Source: Planctomycetota bacterium
Lineage (GTDB): Bacteria; Planctomycetota; Planctomycetia; Pirellulales; UBA1268
Assembly (NCBI GenBank): GCA_003669605.1
Contig: QWOP01000053.1
Span: 62,001 to 126,000, forward strand
Direction: 5' to 3'
Length of the DNA: 64,000 nt
Below, piece after piece: positions 63,992-64,000 of this stretch (positions are counted from its first letter, which is position 1; each line of letters starts with the position of its first letter). The position numbers and the translations under genes are program-made. A model generated the notes under the pieces. The model searched no databases and had not been told where the DNA came from. It worked only from the letters and a program-made list of their open reading frames with translations.

Positions 63992-64000
63992 GGATCTCGA

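Overview
The window looks like a GC-rich chromosomal segment of a planctomycete (Planctomycetota, probably Pirellulales-like). I infer this from gene content, since no rRNA gene is present: hopanoid genes, a C-terminally extended sulfatase, a DUF116-polyprenyl synthase fusion, a small Cys-rich secreted protein of a type I associate with planctomycetes, an ExbB/ExbD module next to a cyclase-fold protein, and tRNA-Ile and tRNA-Ala genes outside any rRNA operon. I see no prophage, insertion sequence, CRISPR array or rRNA operon.

Layout. 0-8 kb (minus strand): the 5' part of hpnH overlapping squalene-hopene cyclase, a response regulator/histidine kinase pair, a chorismate-lyase-like protein and the DUF116-polyprenyl synthase fusion. 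8-13 kb: a HemN-like radical SAM protein, a sugar isomerase-like TIM barrel, and queuosine genes queF, queC and queE. 13-20 kb: an internally duplicated membrane protein, a heptosyltransferase, an ABC exporter and a thioesterase. 20-26 kb: rpsR, an RRM protein, two small proteins, a secreted Ntn hydrolase, tRNA-Val, a 23-residue-repeat protein and two TatA paralogues. 26-34 kb: a toroid protein with ExbD and ExbB, a lipoprotein, a BON protein and a TlpA-like thioredoxin. 34-50 kb: tRNA-Ile, tRNA-Ala, a GGDEF protein, typA, a cyclic-nucleotide phosphodiesterase with a cNMP-gated MscS channel, rpsU, nadC, an HhH protein with uvrB, an FHA-GAF-PP2C phosphatase, tRNA-Gln, a REC-adenylyl cyclase and corA. 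49-58 kb: a complete F-type ATP synthase operon (atpZ-like, unknown membrane gene, B, E, F, H, A, G, D, C). 58-64 kb: two tandem amidohydrolases (the second lacks its metal ligands), a sulfatase and serine acetyltransferase.

Genes that appear to work together: (1) ExbB, ExbD and a protein built like TonB, with an Ser-x3-His signal-anchor helix and a Pro-rich linker but a squalene-cyclase-like alpha/alpha toroid as the end domain. This is the best candidate for an undescribed system. (2) An adenylyl cyclase, a cAMP-type phosphodiesterase and a cyclic-nucleotide-binding MscS channel within 10 kb, suggesting cAMP control of a mechanosensitive channel. (3) Isoprenoid/hopanoid genes shc, hpnH and the polyprenyl synthase fusion. 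(4) ATP synthase with a strong hairpin and a 448-base gap after atpE.

Non-coding structure: a 43-base palindromic element occurs twice (19284 and 34255) in front of two unrelated genes; a 10-base unit is repeated ten times starting at the typA stop codon; and many gene ends carry strong hairpins without a U-tract.
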